DNA of 64,000 nt from Eudorina sp. 2006-703-Eu-15. Its lineage: Eukaryota; Chlorophyta; Chlorophyceae; Chlamydomonadales; Volvocaceae. The translations under genes and the position numbers were made by a program. Each line of letters starts with the position of its first letter. Positions within the stretch are counted from its first letter, which is position 1. Below, in pieces: positions 28,351 through 39,940 of the stretch. Below the pieces are notes generated by a model. It saw only the letters and a list, made by a program, of their open reading frames with translations, was not told where the DNA came from and ran no database searches. The stretch is from contig BDSI01000078.1 of NCBI GenBank assembly GCA_003117195.1, positions 396,476 to 460,475 of the forward strand. Direction: 5' to 3'.

Positions 28351-30504
28351 CAATGGACATCGGAGGTAGGGCCCGAGGCCGTAGCTTACACGTGGCAGCG
28401 CAGGCAGGGCAGGGCAGATCTCCCAGCATCGCCGACTGAGTGGGTGACTCCTTGCGACTCACCAACCGTCCCCCTCCTGTGCGCCGGGGGGACCTTGTTG
28501 TCGAACTCTTCCGAGTAGCAGCTGGTGTGGGGCCAAGAGGGGGACCCCCGGTGAGGCAGGGTAAGGGTGAGGGCTGAGGGGGCTCACCCAGGATCACCCA
28601 CAGGGATGTGACGCTGCGGCATGGTGGCTACGGGCGTATGGGGTGGCGCGGGAGAATTGCCAGCGCGAGCGGGCTTGTTCAGGGAAATGGACCGCGCGGT
28701 AGTGGATGTGGTCGTTCAAAGTTGACCATTCGCCACGTCATGGGTGCTGCTCAGGCACGGGGGCTGGTGTGAATATGTACGCTATGCGCTGGCTGGCTGC
28801 ATTCACGGCACGGCACTGAGGGAGGTCCAGGGCTCCAGGTTGACTGGGGCAAGGAGATGCAGCTCCTGCGGGGCTCGCTGTGCGCATGGACTGGAGCAGG
28901 GGATGGCCGATTACGGTACATACGGGACATGCTGCAGGACACACACGGTCAAATACCGGCATACCGCACATGCAACCATTGGCGTCGGACGTCCGAGTCC
29001 ACAACGTGGCCTCATATCACGCACTTCCGCACTGCCTGCGAACCAAACACCCACTGCTCGGGTCAGAATGGCGGCTTTGCCACGCCGCAGTCCTGAATCA
29101 GTTGTTACCGATCATGAAACATGACTCATCCATCCCTTTAAGGCGAACGCCGGTCCATGAGCCGCCAATTCTCCTCAATCCAGCACCCCCTGCCACCCTG
29201 ACATCCCTCGTCTATATACCCGCGCCACACCCGTGCAACACCATATCATGGTTATGGGTGGGCTTCTCAATAAACACCATATCATGTAGCCCAGCAATGC
29301 CGGAGGCCACACACCTGGCGCATTGCCTCCTTGCACGTGAGTCGCACCCTGCCAGCTGATGTAAAGGCCCGTCCAGGTGAGCCGATGAGCTGTAAGGGAC
29401 CGTCCAAGTGAGCGATCCACAGCCCCTCCATGTGAGTCGGTGTTGGCAAACGCCGCGCGCTCTATGTCTTTGCCTGGCGGATGCCTTCAAATAAAGCACA
29501 TCCCGCCAGTAGGCCTGGCACTGGCCGGGTGGGGTGCCCATGCGTATTAGGGAAACCGCCCAGGCACTCCTCAGCTGTGGCGGCGTGTTCCATATATCTT
29601 ATGTGTTTTAGGGTACATGCAGCAACAATCGTCATCCATCTATCTCTGCTGACCACTGGTGCTACTACTGAGTCGCGGGCCGTCACCCCAGATTCAGCTC
29701 TGACCCTTGCAGGCGTGGCCTAACATACCCCTCCGCAACCATGCTGCAGCAGGCCTCCCCAGCTACGGCTGCAAATCGTCGATCTGGCAAGGTTCGGTGC
29801 AGTAACCCGAACTACCCCGCGGTCGTAAGCAGTGGCGCACTCGAACATCGGTGCCACGTGCGCCCCGTCCGCGAGATGTGGGGAACCTGTCTCGTACCAA
29901 AGGATACCGTATTGCACCCAGTCAATGGTGTCACATAACAGACGCGGCGTCTATTTTCTATGCCAAAGCGCGCCCTTATCTTCAGTTCGTCGACATACGG
30001 TACATTGATATGCACATCATAATACTACCCAATTGTGCCTCCCCCAGCAGTGAGACCATGAAGCGTAGGTGAACTAACTGTGACCCAGTTAGGCCCCCCA
30101 CGGTGTTTCGTCCGTTCATTAGAGCACACACACACACACACACATGACGCACACAACACAGGACAGGACGCAATCGTTGGCGATGATGCATACAATTCCA
30201 AGAGGCCATTTGGACACAAGGGCATGACCACTCAATTGCACACGGGTTGCCCGGCAAAGCATTTCCGAATGGACGCGGTCCAAGATCGATATCCCAGATC
30301 TCAAGAAGTCGACATCCGCACGGCACCCTGGCGATTACTCTTCCCTTCACGACTCCTCGCGCCCTCATATCAATGTCCGGCTACTGTCGTTGTGAGAACC
30401 GGCGATGGCAACTGCTGCTGGAACGAATGCGAGCTCGACGCCCCGCGTCTCTGCCACGCGCTGCGCATGCACTGCAGCCCGCTGCCGCTGTCAGCGTGCC
30501 TCTC
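28351..30504. other. intergenic region between the duplicated units
   Basis: No supported gene. It contains a reverse copy of the GAGAAGCCC dispersed element (29256-29278, read as GGTGGGCTTCTCAATAAACA) and a short (CA)n run (30124-30143). The left 100 bp may be remnant TatD intron. Confidence 0.45.
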
Positions 30505-31572
30505 TCAAGCGACGGCATCATGGCCGGTTACGTCAGCCGCTGCGTCTGCCACCATGTCGTTCAGCAGCTTCCGGACCAATGTCTGGCGTTCGTTGGTGTC
30601 CAGCCCGCCGGTCGTTACCAGCAGGTGCACTGCTAACAAGCTGTTCAATGCGACCTGATGGCCATTTATGCGCTCCAGCCGCATGTCGTCCACAGGCACC
30701 CCCGGTTGTCGATTGAAGAACGCGGCAACGATAGGGTCTGCAAACTCCACGCTCACGTTGCCTGCTGAACGCAGATTTGCTTCCGCCGACAGGTCTGTGA
30801 AGGCGCGTTCCAGGAAGGCCTCCATCAGCACCTCGCGCGGCAGGTTCCGCAGGACGCGGGGGCTATAGATGGCTCGAGGATTCAGCACCCTGATGTCGTC
30901 CGGTCTCGGATACAGCTGAGTCAGTACAAAGTTGCGCAGCATGAGGACCAGCGGCGTTAGGTCGAGCCGAGCTGCCAGGTACAGAGCGGCCTCGACAGCA
31001 GCTGAGACAGCGTTGCGGAACTGCTCCGCGTGGGGTGAGAACGCATCAACGGGCATCAGCATACGAGGTATGGAGCCTTCGGCTGGAACGAGCACGTGCA
31101 GGCCCTGGTCCCTGGCGTAGTACACAGCGCCGTGCAGCTTCAGACGCAGTGTGTGCCGCTCGCCAACGGGCAACTCCAGATACGCGCTCTGGTTCTGCGC
31201 CACGCGGCTGCCGATGTCATGCAGGACCCCTTTCCGGGTACCCGCGAAGTCCGCGAACTTCAGCAGCCGGAGGCCTGCCTCCATGCAACTTGGCACCGAG
31301 ACCGGCCATGTGTCGTCCAAACGCTTGTAGGTGAAGTCCAGCCATGTCTGCACCGTGACAGCGTCCACCGGCAGGCTTTCTCCCTCGAGCACGACCTCAC
31401 GGAGGTCCCAGGTTGTTTGGCCTCCACTTTTACATGGTGGTAAGCCCTTTATAACTGTGCTGAAATATGAGAGGAAACCCCGATGCGCTGTAAGAAATTT
31501 TTGACGTCCAGAGACAAGAATGTGCAGATCGGCTGGGTCCTCTAGCTCTTCAGATCGTGAGCGCTTCGGCAT
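30505..31572 (-). CDS. BTB/POZ-like domain protein, copy 2
   Basis: An intronless 355-residue frame from the ATG at 31572. It is the paralogue of the gene at 26809-27882, with the same layout: MPKR basic start, PADLHILVSGRQKFLTAHRGFLSYFSTVI, WDLREVVLEGESLPVDAVTVQTWLDFTYKR, LLKFADFAGTRKGVLHDI, then the helical half with YSPRVLRNLPREVLMEAFLE. The most diverged parts are the loop around residues 140-190 and the C-terminal 80 residues. The upstream region also resembles that of copy 1 (a segment with GTACRRCGAAGATT and GTGCTGTGTTCTT at 31740-31790, compare 28070-28110), so the duplication included the promoter. Role is unknown beyond probable protein-protein contact; a cullin-3 adaptor role is only inference. 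Confidence 0.82.
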   Translation of the reverse strand: MPKRSRSEELEDPADLHILVSGRQKFLTAHRGFLSYFSTVIKGLPPCKSGGQTTWDLREVVLEGESLPVDAVTVQTWLDFTYKRLDDTWPVSVPSCMEAGLRLLKFADFAGTRKGVLHDIGSRVAQNQSAYLELPVGERHTLRLKLHGAVYYARDQGLHVLVPAEGSIPRMLMPVDAFSPHAEQFRNAVSAAVEAALYLAARLDLTPLVLMLRNFVLTQLYPRPDDIRVLNPRAIYSPRVLRNLPREVLMEAFLERAFTDLSAEANLRSAGNVSVEFADPIVAAFFNRQPGVPVDDMRLERINGHQVALNSLLAVHLLVTTGGLDTNERQTLVRKLLNDMVADAAADVTGHDAVA

Positions 31573-32364
31573 TTGAATCCTCGCTGCACAAACGGCGACC
31601 GGAAAGCCTTCTATTGTGGCATAGTTCTTGGCCGGCTCTTCCTGGTTCTTGGCCTTTGAGTGACAGCTGGACTCCGAATATCAAATGAAGTGCGTGGCAC
31701 TATGAACGAATAAATCCAAAGATATGAAAGGGGTCACTGATGTACAGCGAAGATTGGCGTGCAAAGCGTGCTGTGTTCTTCGAAAAATACGTGACAGGAC
31801 ATAGTAGACCAGCACAGGCGACTGCGGCCGGTTGTGCTCAGTAACACATCCTGGGGTATGTTCCTGGTAGATTTGAACTGGTTTCCTGTTGACTATCAGG
31901 TTCTTCCACTCTTGTGGACGGCCCTATGTTCACGCCTTCGCCCGCGCCGTTTGAATGCAAACATAAGGAAGCATTTGCAGGAGGGGAAGGGGGGACGACC
32001 GCACAGCCTTCCCATCCCATCCCGTGTCTTGCCCTCCGACAGCGACTCAGGCCGGGGCCCGCCGCCGGTCGCCGCCCTCCTCACCCAGTCGGTCGGGGTC
32101 AACGGCGAGACGTCCTAACAATCCCTCCCCCATTCGTTCCTCATTCGAAAATCCTCCACAGGGGAAAATCTCTACAACCCAAACCCTTCAACCTTGCCCA
32201 CCGAAAAGGTTGTTTGGGGTGTGAAGGGGCCACGGCGCCACGTCCTGCCATCCCTTCCCGTCTTCCAGTACGGTACCGCACCCAGGCAGCTTCTGGCAGT
32301 GCCCAATACACTCAAGCCGACGCCACTGGGAAATCTTTACACCTGTCAACCGCCACCGCAGCGT
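31573..32364. other. intergenic: BTB copy 2 upstream region and TatD 3' flank
   Basis: The left part is the upstream region of BTB copy 2, partly alike to that of copy 1. The right part holds a minus-strand TGTAA (TTACA at 32337-32341), 24 bases past the TatD stop codon. TGTAA is the usual volvocine polyadenylation signal, though this one is very close to the stop. No gene is seen. Confidence 0.5.
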
Positions 32365-35300
32365 TCACGACCCGTGCCAATGTGGTGTGCCCAGCTGCCC
32401 CTGCCCCTCCGCCGCATCTGCCGCAAGCGCCGCCGCCGCCGCCGCCATCCTCTCCAGGGAGGTCGCGTAGAACTCCCTGAAGTTGCCCGACGTGACCGCC
32501 GCCGCCTCCGCCACCGTCATGCCCCGCGCCTCCGCCACCGCTGCCAGCACCTCCCGCAGCCCGGGGTCCACTCCGTCCGGGCTGCTCTGGTCGCTCTCCA
32601 CAAGCAGTCGCTCCGGGGGAACCGCCCGAAGGCGCTCCAGGAGCTTGTCCCGGGTGCGGCCATTGATGACGGAGGAGAAGCTGCCGGAAGATGGTTGGGG
32701 GTTAAATTAAAAAAGATTTAAACCCGAAAGACAAGGCGGGGCGGCCGCAGCGGGGAGCCGATGGCGGGGCGGAGAGTGGATCACAGCGTCACAGGGCGGG
32801 TTGGCGGAGGGGACCTGCGGCCTACCAGCCGACCGCAAGGACACAGCCGACCGCATCCGTGGGCCGTCCAGCGGACCCGGCCCCGGCAGAGGGTTCATAG
32901 AGAGGTTCTCGCAGCGGCGCTTACCGCGGCACGACAGCAGCCCCCCACTCACCCACCCCGCCAGGCTGCTGCCTTGAGGATTTGGGTTCGCCTCTCTCAA
33001 AAGCCCCCTCCCTGGAGGCACCCCACCTGAAGTAGATCCGGGAACCCACGCCGCCTGGTAGGGCGATGAAGCCCTTGACCAGGTCCACACTGCCGCCGTA
33101 GCTGCGCGGGGTGGGGCGGGAAGGGGTGAGGTGGGGTGGGTAAAGTGCCGGAAGCGGCTGCTATCCCACGGCCGCGGTACGCTCAGGTACTGTCCGTGCA
33201 CGCAGGATCCGGAGTATGATGCCCTACCGTCGACCTTCATCTGTCAATAGATTTCCAGTGCGCGCCTCGGCGGCCGTTCGATGGGCCACTGCTGTGCTTC
33301 GGGACAGCGAAGCCTGCACCTAGTGCTGAGTCAGTCAAGAACCCAAGACGACATGTCCATCAGTGCAGTGTGCCCACCGTCGCAACGCATCCACCCCACC
33401 TCCCACCCAAACCCAAACCCAAACCCAAACCCAAACCCAAACACCCCACCCACCTGTGCAGCATGATCTTGGGCGGGCAGCCCTCCGGTCCCAGCCGCCG
33501 CAGCATCTCCTGCAGGTGGCCGAAGCCCCTCACGCAGTGCAGCGAGGCCGGCCGACCCAGCTCCGCCGCCAGACGCAGGTGCAGCTCCGTCAGCGCCAGC
33601 TGGTGGGCCCAGGAGGGCTGCGGGGGGGGCCGCGTGTGTGCGTGCAACGCGCGGATAGCACAGCACGCACAGCATGGGGGTATGACTTCAGGGCAGCAGA
33701 CCCGCACCGGCTGGTAGCCTTACGAATGTGCCGAGCCCCAAAGCGCGCCAAAACGAAACATCTATGACGACACTTTCGTCCACCGCAGTTGTTTTACAGG
33801 TCGGGCGGGCCAGTTGTTGGGAACATAACTCACGCATACAGGCACCGACGACCCGCGGGTCCAACGTAACATCATCCATGATATCAACACGTGAACTGGG
33901 AACATAGCTCGCGCATACGGGCATCCGTCGGTAGCTGCCGTGCCCCTTGCATATCAGGCACTCCTGCTTTGCCGACCCTCGAACACACATCGCTTTTGGT
34001 GGGCTTCTCATTAGAAACACATCGCTTTTGCAGGTTGGCTGGTAAGTACATCGGTCCCTGGGTTGGGTCGGGTGGGCTACTTTGCCAAAAACGTTGCTCT
34101 TCAAGAACTCACACCTGTGCGTCCAAATGCACTGCAATGCCCCCACGTGGGGGTCCCCCAGCTTCCTGCCACCTTCCCCCACCTTCCCCCAGCTTCCCGC
34201 GACCTTTCCCCAACTTCCCCCAGCTTCCCGCCACCTTCCCCCAACCTCCCCCGGGTTCCAACCACTTCCCCCGGCTTTCCCCAAGCGTCCCCCAACTCCC
34301 ACCGACCTGCAGCCGCGTCCCCGGCACCACCGCCGCCCGATCCAGCCCGAACTCGCCCACCACCGCCTGGGGATGCCGCTCCAGGAGGGCCCGCAGCCGC
34401 GGCAGCCAGGCGTCCGGCGGGGCGGGCGCGAGGCGGGCGAGGAGGTCGGGGTGGCGGCTGGGGTGGTCCTTGCCGTTGGCGGGGACGTCCAGCAGGGCGG
34501 CGGGGTCGGCGGCGAGGGCGGCGGGGACGTCCAGGGCGTGTCGGTGGGCGAACCACGGGTGAACCCCGAAGCAGGGGATTACCTGCGGGGGAGGGCGGCA
34601 GGGCCCAGGGCGGGGCCAGGGCAGGGCCGGTCGCAAGGGCGAGGGCATGGCTGTCAAAAGGGGTACTTCCCGGCATCGGTGGTTATCGGTTTTGTGCTCC
34701 TCTGTGGCTTCGCTGTCTTGATTGGGCGGTCGCAAGGGGTTAACCCGGCGTGCGGACAGCAGGGGCACAGGGGCGGAGGGTCCCAGCACGTAAACCCGGC
34801 AGCACAACGCCAGGCATGGACGACGGTGGGGAGCAGGTCAGCTCCGCCGCAATTTCCCGGGGACCCCATCCCCGAGGGGCGGCCAACCCTCGGGGCCGCA
34901 GGCCGGACCAGGGGCGCAGGGGCCTGAAAGCAGCAGGCGGGTTCGAACCTGGTTCAAACTTTGGAAACGTCGTTTGCCCCGAAGGGCCGCAGCGCCGCAC
35001 GCCTCCCGGCCCCCGAGGCACCCGGGGGCCGCCCCCGTCCTCGTTCCATAAGGCCTCCACCGCTCGTCCCCCTCCGAGGGACACCTCAACCCCCGGGGTG
35101 TAGTCGGCCCCAAGGGTCAACCGACCCTGCCTCCAACCACCTCGACCCCCCACCCACCTCCACCTCCAGCCATCCCAACAATCAACCACCCCAATCTTCA
35201 AGCGCCACAACCTTCAGACGTCCTAACCGCCAACCGCCACCCACCTTGTGCGGCTCCCGGGCGCTCAGCCGCTCCACCGCCTCCCAGTCCTCCAGCCGGG

Positions 35301-36171
35301 TGCCCATCACCGCCAGGTGGCGGGCCGCCAGGGAGCCCAGGCCCGCGGCGCAGCGGGCGGGGTCGTCCTGGGCGGGGAGGAGGAGGGGTATAGAAAATTG
35401 GTAGACATATCCGGGAGGAGGTGGGGTTGCGGGGGAGAGGGGATTGCTGGGAAGAGGCCACTGTGGAGAGATTCGCACGGGGCGGAACGGGGTTGGAATT
35501 GCTGCGGCTGGAAAAGGCCCCGGTGCCTTGGGTGGTGATGGCAAAGGTGAAGGTGATGTTGAAGGTGATGTTGAAGGTGATGATGATGGTGATGTTGAAG
35601 GTGATGTTGAAGGTGATGGTGATGTTGAAGGTGATGATGATGGTGATGATGGTGGTGATGATGAAGGTGATGGTGAAGGTGATGGTGATGTTGAAGGTGA
35701 TGATGATGGTGATGATGGTGGTGATGATGAAGGTGATGATGAAGGTGATGGTGGGTCTCACGGGAATCGGGATAGTATGGCATGGCTGCTTGTTTGCAAG
35801 GGAAAGCGCGTGGGAACGGAATGAGGCTGGAGTGGTATCCTGTCGGATCCTGTCGGAGGCCGGCGCTGGCACGATGGCGGCGGTGGAGTGCAGCTGGCAT
35901 GTCCCGTGCCGCCGAGGGTACGAACCTGTGGGTGGCAGTGGGCATCGCTGACACCGAACCGCTCGAACAGGTCGTCGTCCATGCCGGTATCAGCCCGGAC
36001 CACGGCACCAGCAGCAGCTGTAGCAGCACCCGCAGCAGGTGTAGCCGGGGACCTGCTCGCTGGGGGCCGCGGCTGGCCGGGGTAGCAATGCTGCGCGACG
36101 GCGCTGCGCGTGCTGACGATGCGATGTCGGGCGTTGCCAGTCGGGGTGCCGCCGAGACACCGCTTCCACAT
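32365..36171 (-). CDS. TatD-family metal-dependent hydrolase (DNase-like)
   Basis: Six exons on the minus strand (35926-36171, 35245-35367, 34307-34582, 33454-33617, 33027-33101, 32365-32680) give 399 residues in perfect phase. The TatD metal-binding set is complete: His78 and His80 in SDAHCHPQ, Glu200 in VVGEFGLDR, His242 in SLHCVRGF, His269 in LHSYGG, Asp325 in LLVESDQSS. Other family marks are GVHPW and IYFSFSSVI. TatD enzymes are TIM-barrel, metal-dependent nucleases (3'-5' exonuclease or endonuclease in repair and DNA breakdown). The first 60 or so residues, from the ATG at 36171, lack acidic residues and are rich in Arg, Ala, Ser and Pro, which fits an organelle transit peptide; the catalytic domain proper starts near the internal Met at 35982. 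The exon 1 donor is GTTCGT, slightly unusual. Introns carry low-complexity repeats. A fragment of exon 5 is duplicated at 28276-28340. Confidence 0.93.
33403..33443. repeat. (CCCAAA)n hexanucleotide repeat
   Basis: Six to seven CCCAAA units in the intron 33102-33453 of the TatD gene, just downstream of its donor. Confidence 0.9.
34155..34290. repeat. CTTCCCCCA pyrimidine-rich repeat
   Basis: Imperfect CTTCCCCCA and CTTCCCGCC units in the TatD intron 33618-34306. On the transcribed (minus) strand this is a G-rich purine tract. Confidence 0.8.
35534..35752. repeat. GGTGATGATGAA minisatellite
   Basis: About 220 bp of GGTGATGTTGAA / GGTGATGATGGT 12-mers with a higher-order repeat, in TatD intron 1 (35368-35925). 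It produces artefactual poly-His and DGD open frames. Confidence 0.9.
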
Positions 36172-37172
36172 AATAGCTAGTTAGTGAGCTGATGTGAATG
36201 GCTCATGCGGCCGTAGGAGCAATGGAGGTCGGCGTCATACGACGACTCGGTCTGGCAATATCGACCAGTTGGAAGGATGCTGGTGCGATGGCCTGCATAT
36301 CAACCATATCCATAAGGTGGAAGCTGAAATGCTGGGCTAAGTTGCGGAATGGATGGCGCATGTCGAGCGCCATGACGTACACGACAGTTAGTGACAGGCA
36401 AAGCAGCATTGACATTGGATGCGGCCGGGGTAGGTTGACAACTGTCGGTATCGTGGTATCACGTTACCTGAGATCAACCTATTCGTCTCAGGCAAGTCCG
36501 TCGGCGATGTGGGCCTAAGTATCTCGCTTCGGACGACAACTTCTATGATTCAATTGGGAAGCGCAACGCTATGAATGACACGTCAGGACAATATCAACAC
36601 CGATTCTGTGAGGCACCGCGTGCAGGTGTGCGTTGTAGTCGATAACCTTGAAGGGTGGAGTGCTGGAGTCCTACACCTTACCAGAGTCTGAGAATTACAT
36701 TTACATGTCAATTTTGTCACGGAAAATGGGTTCAGTGAGCGACCAAACTCCCATGATTGCAAGAAATGGACAACAGAACAAGAGTCGTTAGTGCTTCGGT
36801 TGGGACGATCAGCGTCAAACCCGTACCAGGCCTCCAATGACAGGAATCGGGCACAGCTGCACTGGCATTAGAAGCAAGGCTAACGCATCCTACTAGAGGC
36901 AATCACTCTTTATTGCTCAAGCTCGCTGAACGCAAGTCCTTCTAAGTTGCGAGCACTATGCCCTTGGAGTAGCGCTTACTTTTTATACATCTTATACTTG
37001 GAAACATTAGACTTTTGTATTTTCAGCCCCCGCTATCTTTGACTCTCTAGGCAATGCTTCTATTTTGAAGTCGACGACCTTGATACGCGTTTTGAGTCGA
37101 ACTAACAAATCATCTACCTGATTGTCATCAGTTGCTTGCGGGCGGTGACGCCCGCGCGGCCTGCGGGTCGCC
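36172..37172. promoter_or_regulatory. shared upstream region of the TatD and CFAP263 genes
   Basis: A 1-kb gap between two divergent start codons, clearly lower in GC than the flanking coding DNA and free of minisatellites. No supported gene. It probably holds both promoters and 5' UTRs. I see no named transcription-factor site that I can defend. Confidence 0.45.
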
Positions 37173-39902
37173 ATGTCGGAGGCCGGCTCGGCACAATTCT
37201 TTGCCGCACAGCAACAGGACGGCGATGAGCAGCTGGACCCGCATGTGGAGTTTCTGCAGCAACTGGTGAGGGGAATGCGCCTGGAGGCTCGCGGTCCAGG
37301 GAGTTCAGCACCAGGCACGGCCTCACCCGCGGTCTGGGGTACATCCATCGCCGGACCATGCCGGACCTGAGCAGCGGGGAACTCGAGCTCTAAACCTGAT
37401 CCGTGCGAAGCGACTCCGAACTGCAAGATGGACGACTTACAGACCCAGATCGCATTTCGCACGCCACCACAGCGCGCGCGCATTGTGATCCTGCATTGTG
37501 ATCCTGCGGGTGGCTGTGTTGCACCTGACCGACCCTCCGCCGCAGGCAGCCCAAACACGGCGTCCCGAGGTCCCGTGTCATACCTCGAGGTGCCGCTTCT
37601 CGCTACAGCAAAACCCCAGAGGAACCATCCCAAGGCCTCATGCACTGCGAGCCCGGTGGCGCAGCCCCGGTTCACGAACGCGCAAAGGCAAACGCAACCC
37701 CATCCCCATGCCTGCACAGTCACGCACGCACGCACACGCGCCACCTCGTGTGCCCTTCCCCACAATCTCGACCGGCGGTCACTCTCTTATCCCGCGATCC
37801 CTCCCGCCCTCCCTCCCTCTCCGCAATTCGTATTAATTGCCTGTAAAGCTAAGGAGTAAATTTGAGATCCATCTTCCCGCACCCTCCCTCGCCCTCCCTC
37901 CCCCACCCAGCTGCGTGACAATGAGTTCCTGCAGCGGGAAAATCTTTTGTTCGAGGCTTTTCTGGCCAAGGTAGGGCGGAGGGGGATTGCAGGCGGCAGG
38001 GCCGGGACAGACCCGCTGCTGCGTACCCGACTGACTGACTGACTGACTGATTGACTGACTGACCGACTGACTGACCGACTGACTGACTGACTGACCGACT
38101 GACTGACTGACCGACTGACTGACCGACTGACTGACCGACTGACTGACCGACTGACTGACTGACTGACTGACTGACTCCTCGCACCCACGCCTGCATTATG
38201 GGCCTGGTTGGCTGCCCGAACGGTTGGGACGGGCTGCGTGCGGTTGCTTAACAGCATGGCTGCCTGGCAGCATGGCTGCCGAACAGCATGGCTTGCTGGC
38301 TGGTTCGCTGACGAGCGCAGCTGCCTGATGGCTGGCTGGCTGCCCGACCGACTGTGGTTGGCCGGCTGGGTCGACTCGAGCAGGGGCCTGGATACTGATG
38401 GGGGAACGGGCTCACGGATGGGGGACTGGCGGATATGTGTCGCTATAGCACACTGCCGGATGGGGGATTGACGGATATGTCGCTATAGCACACTGCCCCC
38501 CCCCCCATCTGGCACCGTGCCCACGGGGCGGGTGGCTGCACGAGGGGGTAGGCTGTACCCGCCAGGGGCCAGGTGGCTGCATGGTCGCTAGCGCCCTGTC
38601 CCGCTTGCCCTGGAATGGGCGGTGGGAGGGTGGGGCCCTCTCACACATTCTATACCCCTCCGGGTCCGCCCCACCACCCGAATCCGAACCCAAACCCCTC
38701 CCCCTCCCCCCCCCACCACCATCCCTATCCCTATCCTTATACTCAGACAACTTACACTCTGCGGCCCCCTTTCCGACCACCACCCCGACCCCAACCCCGA
38801 CGCCACCACCACAGGTCGATCTGAGCAAGCTGGGCTCCTTGGCGGAGGAGGAGGCGGCCAAGAAGAAGAAGGCGGCGAGGAAGAGCGTGGGGCCGCCGCC
38901 GCCCGGCGCGGGGCGCGGCCCCGGCGGCGGCGGCGGCAAGGGCGAGGGCGCGTTCGCGGCCCTGACGGATGAGGAGAAGAACGACCTGGTCAGCCAGGAG
39001 GTCGAGATGGTGCAGGCGGAGATCGAGGCGGTGAGTGGGGCCGGGGGGGGGGCCGTGTCAGGGTGGGGTGGGGGGAAGGGTGGGGTGGGGGGAAGGGTGG
39101 GGGGCAAGAGTGGAAAGAGGACCTGGCACACTCGCTTGTCGAACGGCCTCCTCAAACCTACGGTGTACGATACGTGACCAATACTCCTACTGCCGCTGTG
39201 TCCCATCCTACTACTGCTGATGCTGCTTTGATGCGTCCGCCATGCACTGGATCAGCCCCCGAGCCATTGCCGCTGTTACGACACTGTGGCCTTTCCCACA
39301 CTCCTCCCCCTCCTCCTCTTTCTCCTCGTGCTCACAACACCGAACACCCCTCTCCTCACTCCTTGCCCGGGGCCCCCTGCTCACCACATCACGCACCCCG
39401 TCCGTCCAGTTGCTCTGGCAGCGCCGCAGCTTCAAGCACGTGTACCCATTCCCCCCACCCTTCCGTCCCCCCACATCGCCCCGGCCCCGCTCTCCTCCCC
39501 CCCCCCACCACCACCACCACACGCACCCCTTCCTCACAACACCCCCCCTCCCGCCCTCCCTGCACCCCCCCCCCCACACACACCCCGCAGATCAAGAAGG
39601 CGGGCGACAAGGACATCGACGACATCCGCACCCTGATGGAGGAGGTGGACATGCGCATCGCGGAGACCAAGAAGGACACGTACGAGTTCAAGCGCGACAT
39701 CATCATCGGGGCGGAGAACCCGCGCAGCGGCAAGGTGGTGGCGGAGAAGATGATCCGCTTCCTGGAGGACAAGCTGCGGCAGAAGGACGCCACCGCCGAC
39801 AAGCTGCGGCTCAAGAACACCACCACCAAGGCGCTCATCACCAAGCTGGAGCACCAGTTGGCGCACAAGGAGGAGATGGGCGAGGTGGGTGGGTGTGGGT
39901 GC

Positions 39903-39940
<38 letters not shown>

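Noticed and set aside
34940..34970. tRNA gene, from the B-box-like GGTTCGAACC
   Set aside because: No matching A box, acceptor stem or anticodon arm can be folded around it.
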